From Blastococcus sp. HT6-4 (GTDB lineage Bacteria; Actinomycetota; Actinomycetes; Mycobacteriales; Geodermatophilaceae), in the NCBI RefSeq assembly GCF_039679125.1, contig NZ_CP155551.1:1612001-1676000 (forward strand): a DNA stretch of 64,000 nt, written 5' to 3'. The first letter of the stretch is position 1. Every line of letters begins with the position of its first letter. Shown here in pieces: positions 8,915 to 21,700 of this stretch. A program made the translations under genes and the position numbers. Under the pieces are notes generated by a model, which worked only from the letters and a program-made list of their open reading frames with translations, searched no databases and was not told where the DNA came from.

Positions 8915-9205
8915 GTGTCTCTTTTCTGGCAGATCGTCTCGTCGGTGCTGCTCGTCTTCCTCGTGCTGCTGTTCGCGCGGTTCGTCGTCGACTGGGTGAT
9001 GGTCCTGGCCCGCAGCTGGCGGCCCTCGGGTGCGGTCGCGGCGGTCCTCGAGGTCGTCTACTCCACCACCGACCCGCCGTTGAAGGCGGTGCGCAAGGTC
9101 ATCCCGCCTCTGAACCTGGGGTCCATCCGACTGGACCTCGGGTTTATGGTGCTGCTGATCGCCGTGGTGGTCCTCCGGAACGTCACGCTCGCACTCGCAC
9201 GCTGA
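8915..9205 (+). CDS. YggT family membrane protein
   Basis: A 96-aa integral membrane protein with two hydrophobic segments (WQIVSSVLLVFLVLLFARFV at residues ~5-24, and MVLLIAVVVLRNVTLALA at the C-terminus). Between them is the YggT signature region with STTDPPLKAVRKVIPPLN. It is encoded between sepF and divIVA, the conserved position in Gram-positive genomes. Its molecular function is not established; division and envelope roles are proposed from context. The GTG at 8915 is the only start that keeps the first helix complete. Confidence 0.9.
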   Translation: MSLFWQIVSSVLLVFLVLLFARFVVDWVMVLARSWRPSGAVAAVLEVVYSTTDPPLKAVRKVIPPLNLGSIRLDLGFMVLLIAVVVLRNVTLALAR

Positions 9206-9296
9206 ATCCCCCGGGATCAGAGCCGACGGACGGGCGTGCACCGCCGCTCGTCCCAGCACGTCCCTGTTCCCGCCGTCCGACCCGAGGTGACCTGCG

Positions 9297-10025
9297 ATGC
9301 CACTCACGCCTGCCGACGTGCACAACGTCGTCTTCAAGAAGCCGCCCATCGGCAAGCGGGGCTACGACGAGGACGAGGTGGACGCCTTCCTCGACGTCGT
9401 GGAGGCCGAGTTGGCCCGCTTGATCGAGGAGAACAACGAGCTGCGCTCGGGCGCCGGTCGCGCCCCGGCGCGGGCCGAGGAGCGGCCCGAGCCGCCGGCG
9501 CCGGTCGCGCCCCCCGTGGCGGCGCCGCCGCCGGTCCAGCAGCCCCGTGAAGACGACAGCGCCCGTGCCTCCCGCATGTTGGCGCTGGCCACGGAGACCG
9601 CCGACCGGTACGTGAACGAGGCGAAGACGCAGGCCGAGCAGATGCTCACCGGCGCCAAGACGAACAGCGACCGCCTGATGTCCGAGGCGCGCGCCAAGAG
9701 CGAGCAGATGGTCACCGAGGCCAAGCACCGGGCCGACTCGATGATCGGGGACGCCCGCACCCGCTCCGAGACGATGGAGCGCGAGGCCCGCGCCAAGGCC
9801 GCGGCCCTCGACCAGGACGCCGAGCGCCGGCACGTCGAGGTGATGGGCTCGCTGGAGGAGAAGCGCAGCAGCCTGGAGCGGAAGATCGAGGAGCTGCGCA
9901 CCTTCGAGCGCGAGTACCGCACCCGGCTGCGGTCCTACCTCGAGTCGCACCTGCGCGACCTCGACAGCCGCGGCTCGGCCGAGCCGGCGTCGGCGGGCCG
10001 GCAGAACCAGCACGCCAGCGCCTGA
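9297..10025 (+). CDS. wag31: DivIVA/Wag31 polar growth scaffold
   Basis: DivIVA (Wag31 in mycobacteria) forms coiled-coil assemblies at poles and septa and directs wall synthesis. The 242-aa product has the conserved membrane-binding N-domain ([20 protein letters not shown], then [20 protein letters not shown]). A Pro/Ala-rich linker (~55-82) and a long coiled coil (~90-215) follow. The coiled coil is rich in repeated AK(T/H)-type heptads such as [20 protein letters not shown]. The ATG is preceded by GAGGTGACC. The gene closes the division cluster and is followed by a strong hairpin. Confidence 0.95.
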   Translation: MPLTPADVHNVVFKKPPIGKRGYDEDEVDAFLDVVEAELARLIEENNELRSGAGRAPARAEERPEPPAPVAPPVAAPPPVQQPREDDSARASRMLALATETADRYVNEAKTQAEQMLTGAKTNSDRLMSEARAKSEQMVTEAKHRADSMIGDARTRSETMEREARAKAAALDQDAERRHVEVMGSLEEKRSSLERKIEELRTFEREYRTRLRSYLESHLRDLDSRGSAEPASAGRQNQHASA

Positions 10026-10048
10026 GCCGATCCCTCCTCCGGGAGGGG

Positions 10049-10101
10049 CGCACGACGACGAGGGCCCCCGGACATCGGTCCGGGGGCCCCGTCGTCGTGC
10101 G
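10049..10101 (+). terminator. Hairpin terminator after divIVA
   Basis: Two arms of about 23 bases pair almost perfectly (one bulged A), from CGCACGACGACG on the left to CGTCGTCGTGCG on the right, around a six-base loop near 10073-10078. No T-tract follows, as is common for actinobacterial terminators. It separates the division cluster from the next transcription unit. Confidence 0.8.
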
Positions 10102-10156
10102 GCCACGGTGTGCGGTCGCGGCACCGTCCGAGGGGCGCCCCGGTGCCGGGCCGACC

Positions 10157-10162
10157 TAGAGT
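10157..10162 (+). promoter_or_regulatory. Candidate -10 element (TAGAGT) for the gene at 10170
   Basis: TAGAGT ends seven bases before the GTG at 10170, the spacing of a leaderless transcript. The same hexamer precedes trpC. Confidence 0.45.
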
Positions 10163-10169
10163 CCGGGGG

Positions 10170-10790
10170 GTGATCGTGGCCGCCGGACTTCTCTGGCTGC
10201 TGGGGCTGGCCCTGTTCGTGGCCGGCCTCGTCACCGGCGTGCCCGCGTTCTACTGGGGCTGCGTGGCGGCCTGTCTCGTGGCCGCCGGCCTGCTCGTCGC
10301 CGCACAGCGCGCCATGCGGGCCGGGCCCGGCCCGCCGGCGCCGGCCGACCGGCCCGTCGCCCCGGAGGAGCCTCCCGCCGACCTGCTTCCGGGCGCCGGC
10401 AGCACGGCGGTCTCCGCCGGGCCCGCGCCGGCGGAGGAGCCCGCATCGATCCCTGGGCCCGCGCCGGTCGGGGAGCCGGCGGCGACCGCGCCCGCGGCCG
10501 ATCCGCCGGTCACCGCGCGCCCCCCGGACGAGGAGTACACAGAACCGCCGGTCGAGGAGGTCGAGGTCACCGACCTGCTGATCATCGTGGACCTGACCGA
10601 CGAGGTGCTGGTCGTGGACGAGCGCCCCCGCTACCACGTGCCGGGCTGCGCGTGGCTGCGCGGTGAGTCCACGATCCCGCTCCCGCTGGACGAGGCGCGC
10701 GCCGACGGGTTCACCCCGTGCGGCGCCTGCCGCCCCGACCACACCTTCGCCGAGCGCGCCCGGGCCCGCCGCGCCGCTCCGGACGGCTAG
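10170..10790 (+). CDS. Membrane protein with C-terminal Cys-rich metal-binding-like motif
   Basis: A 206-aa protein I cannot assign to a named family. Residues ~2-22 and ~27-47 form two membrane helices (AAGLLWLLGLALFVAGLVTG and WGCVAACLVAAGLLVAA). A long Pro/Ala/Glu linker follows, then an acidic/hydrophobic strand region (VTDLLIIVDLTDEVLVVDE). The tail YHVPGCAWLRG...GFTPCGACRPD spaces Cys/His as Y-H-x3-C-x23-C-x2-C. This resembles the small Ada-like/nuclease-associated metal-binding motif (a His or Cys, then C-x2-C after 'P'). The start follows from the -10 spacing. It may be a membrane-tethered zinc-binding protein. Confidence 0.7.
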   Translation: MIVAAGLLWLLGLALFVAGLVTGVPAFYWGCVAACLVAAGLLVAAQRAMRAGPGPPAPADRPVAPEEPPADLLPGAGSTAVSAGPAPAEEPASIPGPAPVGEPAATAPAADPPVTARPPDEEYTEPPVEEVEVTDLLIIVDLTDEVLVVDERPRYHVPGCAWLRGESTIPLPLDEARADGFTPCGACRPDHTFAERARARRAAPDG

Positions 10791-10809
10791 CTGTACTGCC
10801 CGGAGACAG

Positions 10810-10815
<6 letters not shown>
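10785..10815. terminator. Bidirectional hairpin between convergent genes
   Basis: GGCTAGCTGT (10785-10794) and ACAGCTAGCC (10806-10815) form a perfect 10-base stem with an 11-base loop. The arms contain the TAG stop codons of both converging genes, the membrane protein at 10170 and ileS. The symmetric hairpin would work on both strands. Confidence 0.6.
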
Positions 10816-13965
<3,150 letters not shown>

Positions 13966-13971
13966 GCCGTC

Positions 13972-13977
13972 ATTCTC
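13972..13977 (-). promoter_or_regulatory. Candidate -10 element (GAGAAT) for leaderless ileS
   Basis: Read on the minus strand, GAGAAT ends six bases before the ileS GTG. If this is the true start site, ileS mRNA would have no leader and so no room for a T-box. Confidence 0.35.
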
Positions 13978-14079
13978 CCCGAACGGGCAAACGGCTTCGC
14001 CGGGCACGTCCGGGAACCCCGACCCGCCGGGTGCGATCGACCGGGCGGGGCCACGGGCGGCGTGCGGGAGACTGCTGCC

Positions 14080-14097
14080 ATGGCGGCGGACCGGTGA
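14080..14097 (+). CDS. Five-codon ORF overlapping the antiporter start
   Basis: ATG GCG GCG GAC CGG TGA encodes MAADR, and its TGA overlaps the GTG of the antiporter gene. A GAGACT hexamer lies six bases before the ATG. This may be a leaderless mini-ORF that hands ribosomes to the antiporter start; only its layout supports this. Confidence 0.25.
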   Translation: MAADR

Positions 14098-15605
14098 ACA
14101 CCACGGTCGCCCTCGCCCTCGCCCTCGGGGCGGTCGTCGTGCTGCTCGCGGCGATCGCCCTGCGGCTGGCCGACCGGCTGGGCCTGCCCAGCCTGCTGCT
14201 CTACCTCGCCATCGGGGTGGTGCTGGGGGAGAGCGGGCTGGGCATCGAGTTCGAGGACTACCCGCTCACCCAGACCCTCGGCGTGGCGGCCCTGCTGGTC
14301 ATCCTGGCCGAGGGCGGGCTGACCACCCGGTGGGCCGACGTCCGCCGGGCGCTGGGCCCCGGGCTGACGCTGGCGACGGTCGGCGTGGCGGTCAGCATCG
14401 GGGTCACCGCCGCCGTCACCGTCTGGCTGCTCGGCTGGGCCTGGGGGTTCGCGCTCCTGGTGGCCGCCGTCATCAGCTCCACCGACGCCGCCGCCGTCTT
14501 CGCCACGCTGCGGCGGCTGCCGCTCCCGCGCCGGCTCGCCGCCTCGCTGGAGACCGAGAGCGGGCTCAACGACGCCCCGGTCATCCTGCTCGTCATCGTC
14601 CTCTCCGACGTGCTCACCGACGGCGCGAGGGGCCCCTGGTGGCTCGTGCCGGTCGAGGTGGTGGCCCAGCTGGCGGGCGGGGCGGCGCTCGGGCTGGCCG
14701 TCGGGTTCGGCGGCGCGGAGCTGCTCCGGAGGGTGGCGCTGCCGCTGTCGGGCTTCTACCCGCTGGCGACGCTGGCGCTGTGCGTCCTGGCCTTCGCGGG
14801 GGCCTCCCTGGCGTACACCTCCGGCTTCGTCGCGGTCTACCTGTGCGGGCTCGTCCTCGGCAACGCCGCGCTGCCGCACCGCTCGGCCAGCATCGGTTTC
14901 GCCGAGGGCATGGCCTCGCTGGCCCAGATCGGGCTGTTCGTCATGCTCGGGCTGCTGGTGTCCCCGTCCCGGCTGCCCGAGGCCGTCGGCCCGGCGCTGG
15001 TCGTCGGCGGCGCGCTGCTCCTCCTGGCGCGGCCGCTGTCGGTGCTGGCCAGCCTGGTCTGGTTCCGGTTCCCCGTGCGCCAGCAGGTGTTCATCTCCTG
15101 GGCGGGGCTGCGCGGCGCCGTGCCGATCGTCGTCGCCACCTTCCCGCTGACCGCGCAGGTGCCCGGCGCCACCGTCGTCTTCGACACCGTCTTCGTGCTG
15201 GTCGTCGTCTTCACCCTGGTCCAGGGCTGGTCGCTGCCCTGGGTCGCCCGGCGGCTCGGCATCGCCGCGCCCGTCGCACCCCGCGAGATCCAGGTGGAGG
15301 CCGCGCCGCTGGAGGAGCTCGACGCCGAGCTGATGCAGATGACCGTGCCCGCGGGCTCGCGGCTGCACGGGGTGTACCTGCCCGAGCTGCGGCTGCCCGA
15401 GGACGCCGCCGTCGTCCTCATCGTCCGCGACGGCCGGGCGTTCGTGCCCGGCGAGAACACCCGGCTGATGCGGGGGGACCAGGCGCTGCTGGTCTCGGCG
15501 CGGCGGTCCCGGCCGGAGGCCGAGCGGCGGCTGCGGGCGGTCAGCCGGGCCGGCCGGCTGGCCACCTGGCGCGGGGAGACCGGCCGCCCCGACGAGACGG
15601 ACTGA
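14094..15605 (+). CDS. CPA1-type potassium/sodium-proton antiporter with C-terminal TrkA-C-like domain
   Basis: The 503-aa protein has ~12 predicted membrane helices and the monovalent cation:proton antiporter-1 features. ISSTDAAAVFATLRR (residues ~123-137) and LETESGLNDAPVILLVIVLS (~147-166) carry the conserved Asp pair of the ion site, and WAGLRGAVPIVVATFPL is the conserved arginine helix. Residues ~410-480 (LEELDAELMQMTVPAGSRLHG, then LRLPEDAAVVLIVRDGR) form an RCK-C/TrkA-C module. This architecture matches NhaP2/CvrA-like potassium-proton antiporters of the cytoplasmic membrane. The GTG at 14094 precedes a complete first helix; the longer frame upstream overlaps ileS and is rejected. Confidence 0.9.
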   Translation: MNTTVALALALGAVVVLLAAIALRLADRLGLPSLLLYLAIGVVLGESGLGIEFEDYPLTQTLGVAALLVILAEGGLTTRWADVRRALGPGLTLATVGVAVSIGVTAAVTVWLLGWAWGFALLVAAVISSTDAAAVFATLRRLPLPRRLAASLETESGLNDAPVILLVIVLSDVLTDGARGPWWLVPVEVVAQLAGGAALGLAVGFGGAELLRRVALPLSGFYPLATLALCVLAFAGASLAYTSGFVAVYLCGLVLGNAALPHRSASIGFAEGMASLAQIGLFVMLGLLVSPSRLPEAVGPALVVGGALLLLARPLSVLASLVWFRFPVRQQVFISWAGLRGAVPIVVATFPLTAQVPGATVVFDTVFVLVVVFTLVQGWSLPWVARRLGIAAPVAPREIQVEAAPLEELDAELMQMTVPAGSRLHGVYLPELRLPEDAAVVLIVRDGRAFVPGENTRLMRGDQALLVSARRSRPEAERRLRAVSRAGRLATWRGETGRPDETD

Positions 15606-15627
15606 TCCCACCTCCCGCCTGACGGTA

Positions 15628-15647
15628 ACGATACGGATACGTATCGT
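15628..15647 (+). promoter_or_regulatory. Inverted repeat upstream of the RHS gene, possible operator
   Basis: ACGATAC (15628-15634), six bases, GTATCGT (15641-15647) form perfect 7-base arms, and GATACGTATC (15636-15645) is a nested 10-base palindrome. It is AT-rich in a GC-rich gap, about 75 bases before the RHS start, with no T-tract. A TetR-like or other repressor site is a reasonable guess. Confidence 0.4.
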
Positions 15648-15721
15648 CACACATCCCACCCCGCAGGCGGCTGACCTGCGAGTTTCTCGCTGCTCGTTCG
15701 CGTGCGTCGGCATGCGGCTCG

Positions 15722-18700
15722 GTGGGGGGATTCCGCGTGAAGGTTCGTTCCGGCTTCCAGTCGGTCACTCGTTGGCGCTCCCGTGGGGTGCTGGGGCTCG
15801 TGGTCGCCGCTGCCCTGAGCATGAGCCTCCTGGAGGCCGTGCCCGCCCAGGCGGCGCCTGACGACAGGGTGCTCCCGGACGCCGCCTTCGAGGGGTCGTC
15901 GCAGCGACCGGTGCCGGTTCCCTCCGCCGAGCAGGAGCCGGCACCGGCCGACGTGCCGCCCCCCGCCCTGCCGCCGGCGCCGGAGCTGCCTCCCGTACCG
16001 GAGGGTCTCTGGCCGGAGCGGGACCTCGAGGAGCTCAACGCCGCCCTGCTGGAGGCGGCGCGGACCGGCCGCCCGGTCGAGCTGGAGTCGGAGACGACCG
16101 AGACGTCCATCAGCTTCGCGCAGCCCGACGGGACCGTTCAGGTGCAGACCGCCGCCGGCCCGGTGCGCACGGAGGTCGACGGCGACTGGATCGACGTCGA
16201 CACGACGCTGCGGTTGACCGAGAACGGGGTCGAGCCGGTCGCCGTGACCGGGGAGATCACGTTCTCGCCGGGTGGCGCCGAGCCCATGGTGCGCCTCAGC
16301 GACGGGGTGTCCGCCACCCTCCGGCTGGACTGGGACGGCCGGCTCCCCGAGCCCGAGCTCGACGGGAACACCGCGACGTACCGGAACGTCATGCCGCACG
16401 TCGACCTCGTGCTGTCCGCGACCCGCGTCGGCTTCGAGCAGCACCTCGTCGTCAAGCAGCGGCCCAACCGAGCCACGCTCGCCACGCTGCGCGAACTGCA
16501 GTTCCCGGTCGCGGTCAACGGCGCCGAGATGACCGAGGGCAAGGGTGGGCAGCTCCTCGTCGAGGACGACGGGAAGGTGGTCGGCACCGCGGCCGCGCCC
16601 ATCATGTGGGACAGCCGGACCGATCCCCGGACCGACGAGCCCGTGCTGACGAAGGCGGTCGGCCTCGACCTGGCCGACCCCATGAAGCGCGGCACCGACT
16701 CCACCCTGGTCCTCAGCCCCGACATGGGCATGCTCACCGACCCGGCGACGGTCTACCCCGTCACGATCGACCCCACCCAGGCGCTCGGTCCCCTCGGTGA
16801 CACGTTCGTCCAGAGCAGCATCCTCAACACCCCGCAGGGCGGGGCGACGGAGCTGCGGTCGGGCACCTACGACGGTGGCCGGACGGTGGCGCGCTCCCTG
16901 CTCCGCTTCGACGTGAGCCCGGTGTTCAACCGCGTGGTCCAGTCGGCGAACCTGGCGCTCTACCACTTCCACTCGTGGTCGTGCGACCCGCGGTGGGTCG
17001 ACATCCGCGCGGCCGGCGACCACGACCCGGCGCGGGTCACCTGGGGCAACCAGCCCGGGATCGACTGGAGCGTGGCCGGCATCAAGGCGAACGCCCACGT
17101 CGCCGCCTGCCCGGCCCGCTGGATCGACTTCAACCTGACCGGTTGGGTAGCGGCGCACGCCGACGCCCGGAACGGCGCCCCCGCGGTGATGCCCCTGGCG
17201 GTCACCGCGGGCAGCGAGGGCGACAACTTCGCCTGGAAGAAGTTCAACTCGGGGAACGCCGGCGGTGGGGTGCCCACGCTGACCTTCGCCTACGACGGCC
17301 GGTGCGACCAGTACCACGGGGTCCTGATCTGCGGCGCCATCCGCGACAAGTGGCACGCCGTGGGAGCGTGGAACTCGGTCCTCGGGCTGCCCATCCAGAA
17401 CGAGACCTGCGGGCTGGTCCGGGGTGGCTGCTTCAGCCACTTCCAGGGCGGCTCGATCTACTGGTCACCGGCGACCGGCGCGCAGATCATCAAGGGTTCG
17501 ATCCGGGACAAGTGGGCGTCCATGGGCTGGGAGAACTCCTACCTGGGCTACCCGACGACCGACGAGGTCGCCCTGAGCGGCGGCTGGTTCAACCACTTCG
17601 AGGGCGGCTCGATCTACGGCTCCCGCACGCCCGGCATGGGGTTCCACGACATCAGCGGTCCCATCCGCGACACGTGGGCCGGTCTCGGCTGGGAGAACGG
17701 CTGGCTCGGGTACCCGACCAGCGGCCCGATCCCCGTCGCCGGCGGTACGCGGCAGGAGTTCCACGGCGGCAACATCCTCTTCGACACCCGGGCGAACGCC
17801 ACCACCGTCGGCGCCGGCGTGCTCAAGCACCCGACGCAGTTCCAGCGGGTGACCCAGGCGCGCACCCAGCTCCAGGCGACGGCGAAGCTGCCGAGCGGCG
17901 GCGGCACGTACGACGGGGTCCGGTTCCAGTGGCGGGCCTACAGCCTCACGCCGGCCGAGGGGTGGACCGACGTCAACCCCGGAACCCTCTCCCTGCCCGA
18001 CGGGAGCGCGGTGAGCGGGACCTGGCTCCCGCTCGCCGACGCGAACGGCGGCAAGGAGTCCACGGTCTACACCTGGAACGCGACGACGAGCATCCCGATC
18101 GACGGCCTGTTCCAGGTCCGCGCCTGCCTGCGCGTCGCCGGCGGGACGACGGAGCGCTGCACCGGCGTCACCCAGATCACGGTCGACCGGGCGGGGCTCA
18201 CCGGCGCCAACGCCACCTCCGACGCGGGGCCCGGCACGGTCGGCCTGCTGACCGGCGCCTACGCCGTCGTCGGGCGGGACGCCGAGTTCACCGCGCCGCA
18301 CGGGGGCATCGCCGCGACCCGCAGCTTCACGAGCAACGACCCCGACCGCCCCGGCCCGCTCGGCCCCGGCTGGCGCATGTCGCTGGCCGTGGACGAGGCG
18401 GGGGCGGACTTCCTCTCCCTGGTCGACCGCGTGGACACCGCGCTCATCACCCGCGGTGACGGCACCCAGATGCCGTTCGTCCGCAAGTCCGCCCACGCCA
18501 CCGACGTGAACAACTACGTCGGGGACGGCGAGGCCAGCACCGAGGCCAGCACGCTGACCTTCGTCCCCGGTGCCGCGGGCACCGCCAGCTCGTACGTGCT
18601 CACCGACCTGGACGGGGACAAGGTCACCTTCACCCGCGCCGACGGCGGTAACGGGCACCTCGACCGCGGCCTGTTCCGCGTCACCAAGGTCGAGGCGATC

Positions 18701-21700
18701 CGCGGCAAGGCGGGCAGCACCGACCTGGCCCCGGCCGTGACCACCGTCGTCTACACGGCCGCCGGGAACCCGCGCTTCCTGCTCGCGCCGACCGACGCCG
18801 GGGCGGCCTGCCCGGATCCGTCCGTCACGACCCAGCCGGCCGGGTGCCGGGCGCTGGAGTTCGTCTACACCGGCAGCGGTGCCGGCGAACGGCTCGCGGA
18901 GGTGCGGCTGAGGGCGCACGGCGCCGCTGCCCCCGACGGCGGGCTGCTCACCGCTGACACGCCGGTGCAGGCGCACTCGATCGTGGTGGCGACCTACCGG
19001 TACGACGCCCAGGGCCGGTTGGCGTCGGCCGCCGATCCCCGGAGCGGCACGTCCGTCGGTTACACCTACCGGTCCGATGGTCGGCTCGCCACGGTCACGC
19101 CCGTGGGCGCGACCGCGACCTGGACCCTCGGCTACGACGACCGGCTGCTGCCCCGCCTGGTGTCGGCCACGCTGGACGACGGGCCGGACGGGCTCCCCCC
19201 GCAGCGGACGAGCGTCCGCTACGAACTGCCGCTGGACGGCAGCAACGCCGCGCTGCCCGCGCTGACCTCCGCCGAGATCGGTCGGTGGGGCCAGAAGGTG
19301 CGCCCCACCGACATGACCGCCGTGTTCGGCGCGGACGTGGTGCCCGCCGCCACCCCGACCGCCGCGCAGTGGCGGGGGGCCCAGCTGCTGGCCATGGACG
19401 TGAACGGTCGCGTGGTGAACACGGCCAACTTCGGCGGCACCGTCAACCAGGACACCGGCGCGGACCAGGCGCCGGCGTGGCGGATCAGCACCACCGAGTA
19501 CGACGCCGAGGGGCGGGGGAACGTCGTCCGCGAGCTGACCGCGGGCAACCGGGACCGTGCCCTGGCCGTCGGGACGGACGCTGCCGCGCAGGCCGCTCAG
19601 TCCAGGCTGCTGGACACCGTGCACGCCTACTCCGCAGACGGCGTGGACCTGCTGCGCAGCTACCAGCCCGCCCGGTTGGTGACCGTCGCCGCCGGTGACC
19701 GGCAGGTCAGCGCCCGCACCCGGACCACCACCACCTACGACACCGGCGCGGAAGCGGGACACCCCACCCCGGGGACCAGCCGCCGGCTGCCCGTGCGCAC
19801 CACCGTCGACGCGGTCGAGATCCACAAGGGTCTCCCGGCCGGATCGACCGGCACCGACCCCGCACTTCCGGCGCTGGACGGCCGCAGCCGGGTGACGACC
19901 CTGGAGTACGGCACCCCGAACGCGTGGAAGCTCGGTGCGCCGTCGGCCACCCGGGTCGACCCCGGCGGCGGCGCGGCCGAGGTGGTCACGCGGCAGGTGA
20001 TCGACGAGCAGGGTCGCACGGTCTCCAGCACGCTGCCTGCCGGCGGGACGAGCACGGCCACCGCGGCGACGACGGTGAAGGTCTACTACTCGGCGACCAG
20101 CGGCGAGCCCGGGTGCGCCAGCGAGGCGTGGGCGGGCTGGCTGTGCAAGAGCCGTCCCGGCGGCGCACCGGACACCGGGGCCGCTCTGCCCAGCAGTCAC
20201 GTGACCCGCTACGACGTGTACGGCAACGTCGTGCAGGTCGTGGAGACCGGCGCGGGGGTCACCCGGGTCGTGAACACCGCCTACGACGCGGCGGGTCGTC
20301 CGCGGCGCAGCGGCATCTCCGGCACGGGCCCGGAGGTCGGTCTCCAGCGGCCGGAGGTGGGGACCACCTACACGGCCGCCGGACTGGTCGAGACGACCCG
20401 GCTGCTGGCTGCCGACGGGTCAGCCGCCGGGGCGCCGGCCGAGGGGACCGGGCCGATCACCCGCACGTACGACGCCTACGGCCGGCTGGTGTCCTACACC
20501 GACGGCAGCGGCCTGGTCACCACGCAGTCCTACGACGCGGTCGGCCGGCTGATCACGGTGGCCAACGAGCACGGCACCCGCACGGTCGGCTACGACGGCG
20601 ACGGGGAGCGGGGGAGCCTGCCGACCAGCCTGGACGTCTCCGGGATCGGTGTGTTCACCGCCCGGTACGGGGCCGACGGCAGCATCGTCCGCGAGGAGCT
20701 GCCCGGCGGGCTGAGTGCGACCACGGTGCGCGACGCCGCCGGTGACTCCGTCAGCCTGAGGTATGTCAAGACTGCAGCAGATGGCAGCACGAGCGAGTGG
20801 TTGAAGTCGACGGCCACGATCAACGGCTTCGACCAGGTGGACAGCTACCGCACCGTGGCGATCACCGGGCTGGACCGGACCAACCGCTACGGCTACGACA
20901 ACCTGGGCCGGCTGGTCACCGCCACCGACTCCACGGCGCGCGACGCCAACGGTCTGCCGACCGGCGCCTCCTGCACCCGCCGGTACACCTTCGACGTCAA
21001 CGGCAACCGGGTCGGGCTGGCGCAGTCGGCGACCGCGGGCGCGCCGGCGGGCACGTGCCCGGCCACCGTGGCGGCGGCCGCCGGCTACGGCTACGACACC
21101 GCTGACCGGCTGAAGGCCGACGCTGCCCGGGCGACGCTGCGCTATGACGCCCTCGGCCGCACCCGCGTGCTGCCCTCGGTGGACACCGTCGACCAGGGTG
21201 GTGACGTGGCGCTGGACTACTTCGTGGACGACCTGGTGGCGGGCATGAGCCAAGCGGGGCGGACCACGGTGTTCGGCCTGGACGCCACCGGCCGGCGGGT
21301 GGTGCGCACCGACACCGACGGGACGACCCCGGGTGCGCGCCGCGCCACCAGTCTCTACAGCGGGGACGACGACAACCCCGACGTGGTCAAGGAGCCGGAC
21401 AACAGCTACACCCGCAACATCAGCTCCTTCGGCGGGTTGGCCTCGGTCGTCACCAAGAGCGGCACCAGTGGGGCGGAGGTGGCGTTGCAGTTGGCCAACC
21501 TGCACGGTGACGTCGCCGCCACCGTGCCGGCCGGCGCGGAGAGCCCGATCGACCTGCGGGTCACCGAGACCACCGAGTACGGACTGCCCCGGGTCAGGCC
21601 GGCCGCGGGCACCACCCAGGCCCGCTACGGCTGGCTGGGCACCCACCAGCGCGACGCCAGCACCATCGGCGGCCTCACGCTGATGGGCGTGCGGCTCTAC

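Noticed and set aside
13966..14093. T-box riboswitch expected upstream of actinobacterial ileS
   Set aside because: The 128 bases between ileS and the divergent antiporter gene contain no T-box core (TGGNACCGCG-like) on the minus strand, and a -10-like element only six bases before the GTG leaves no leader.
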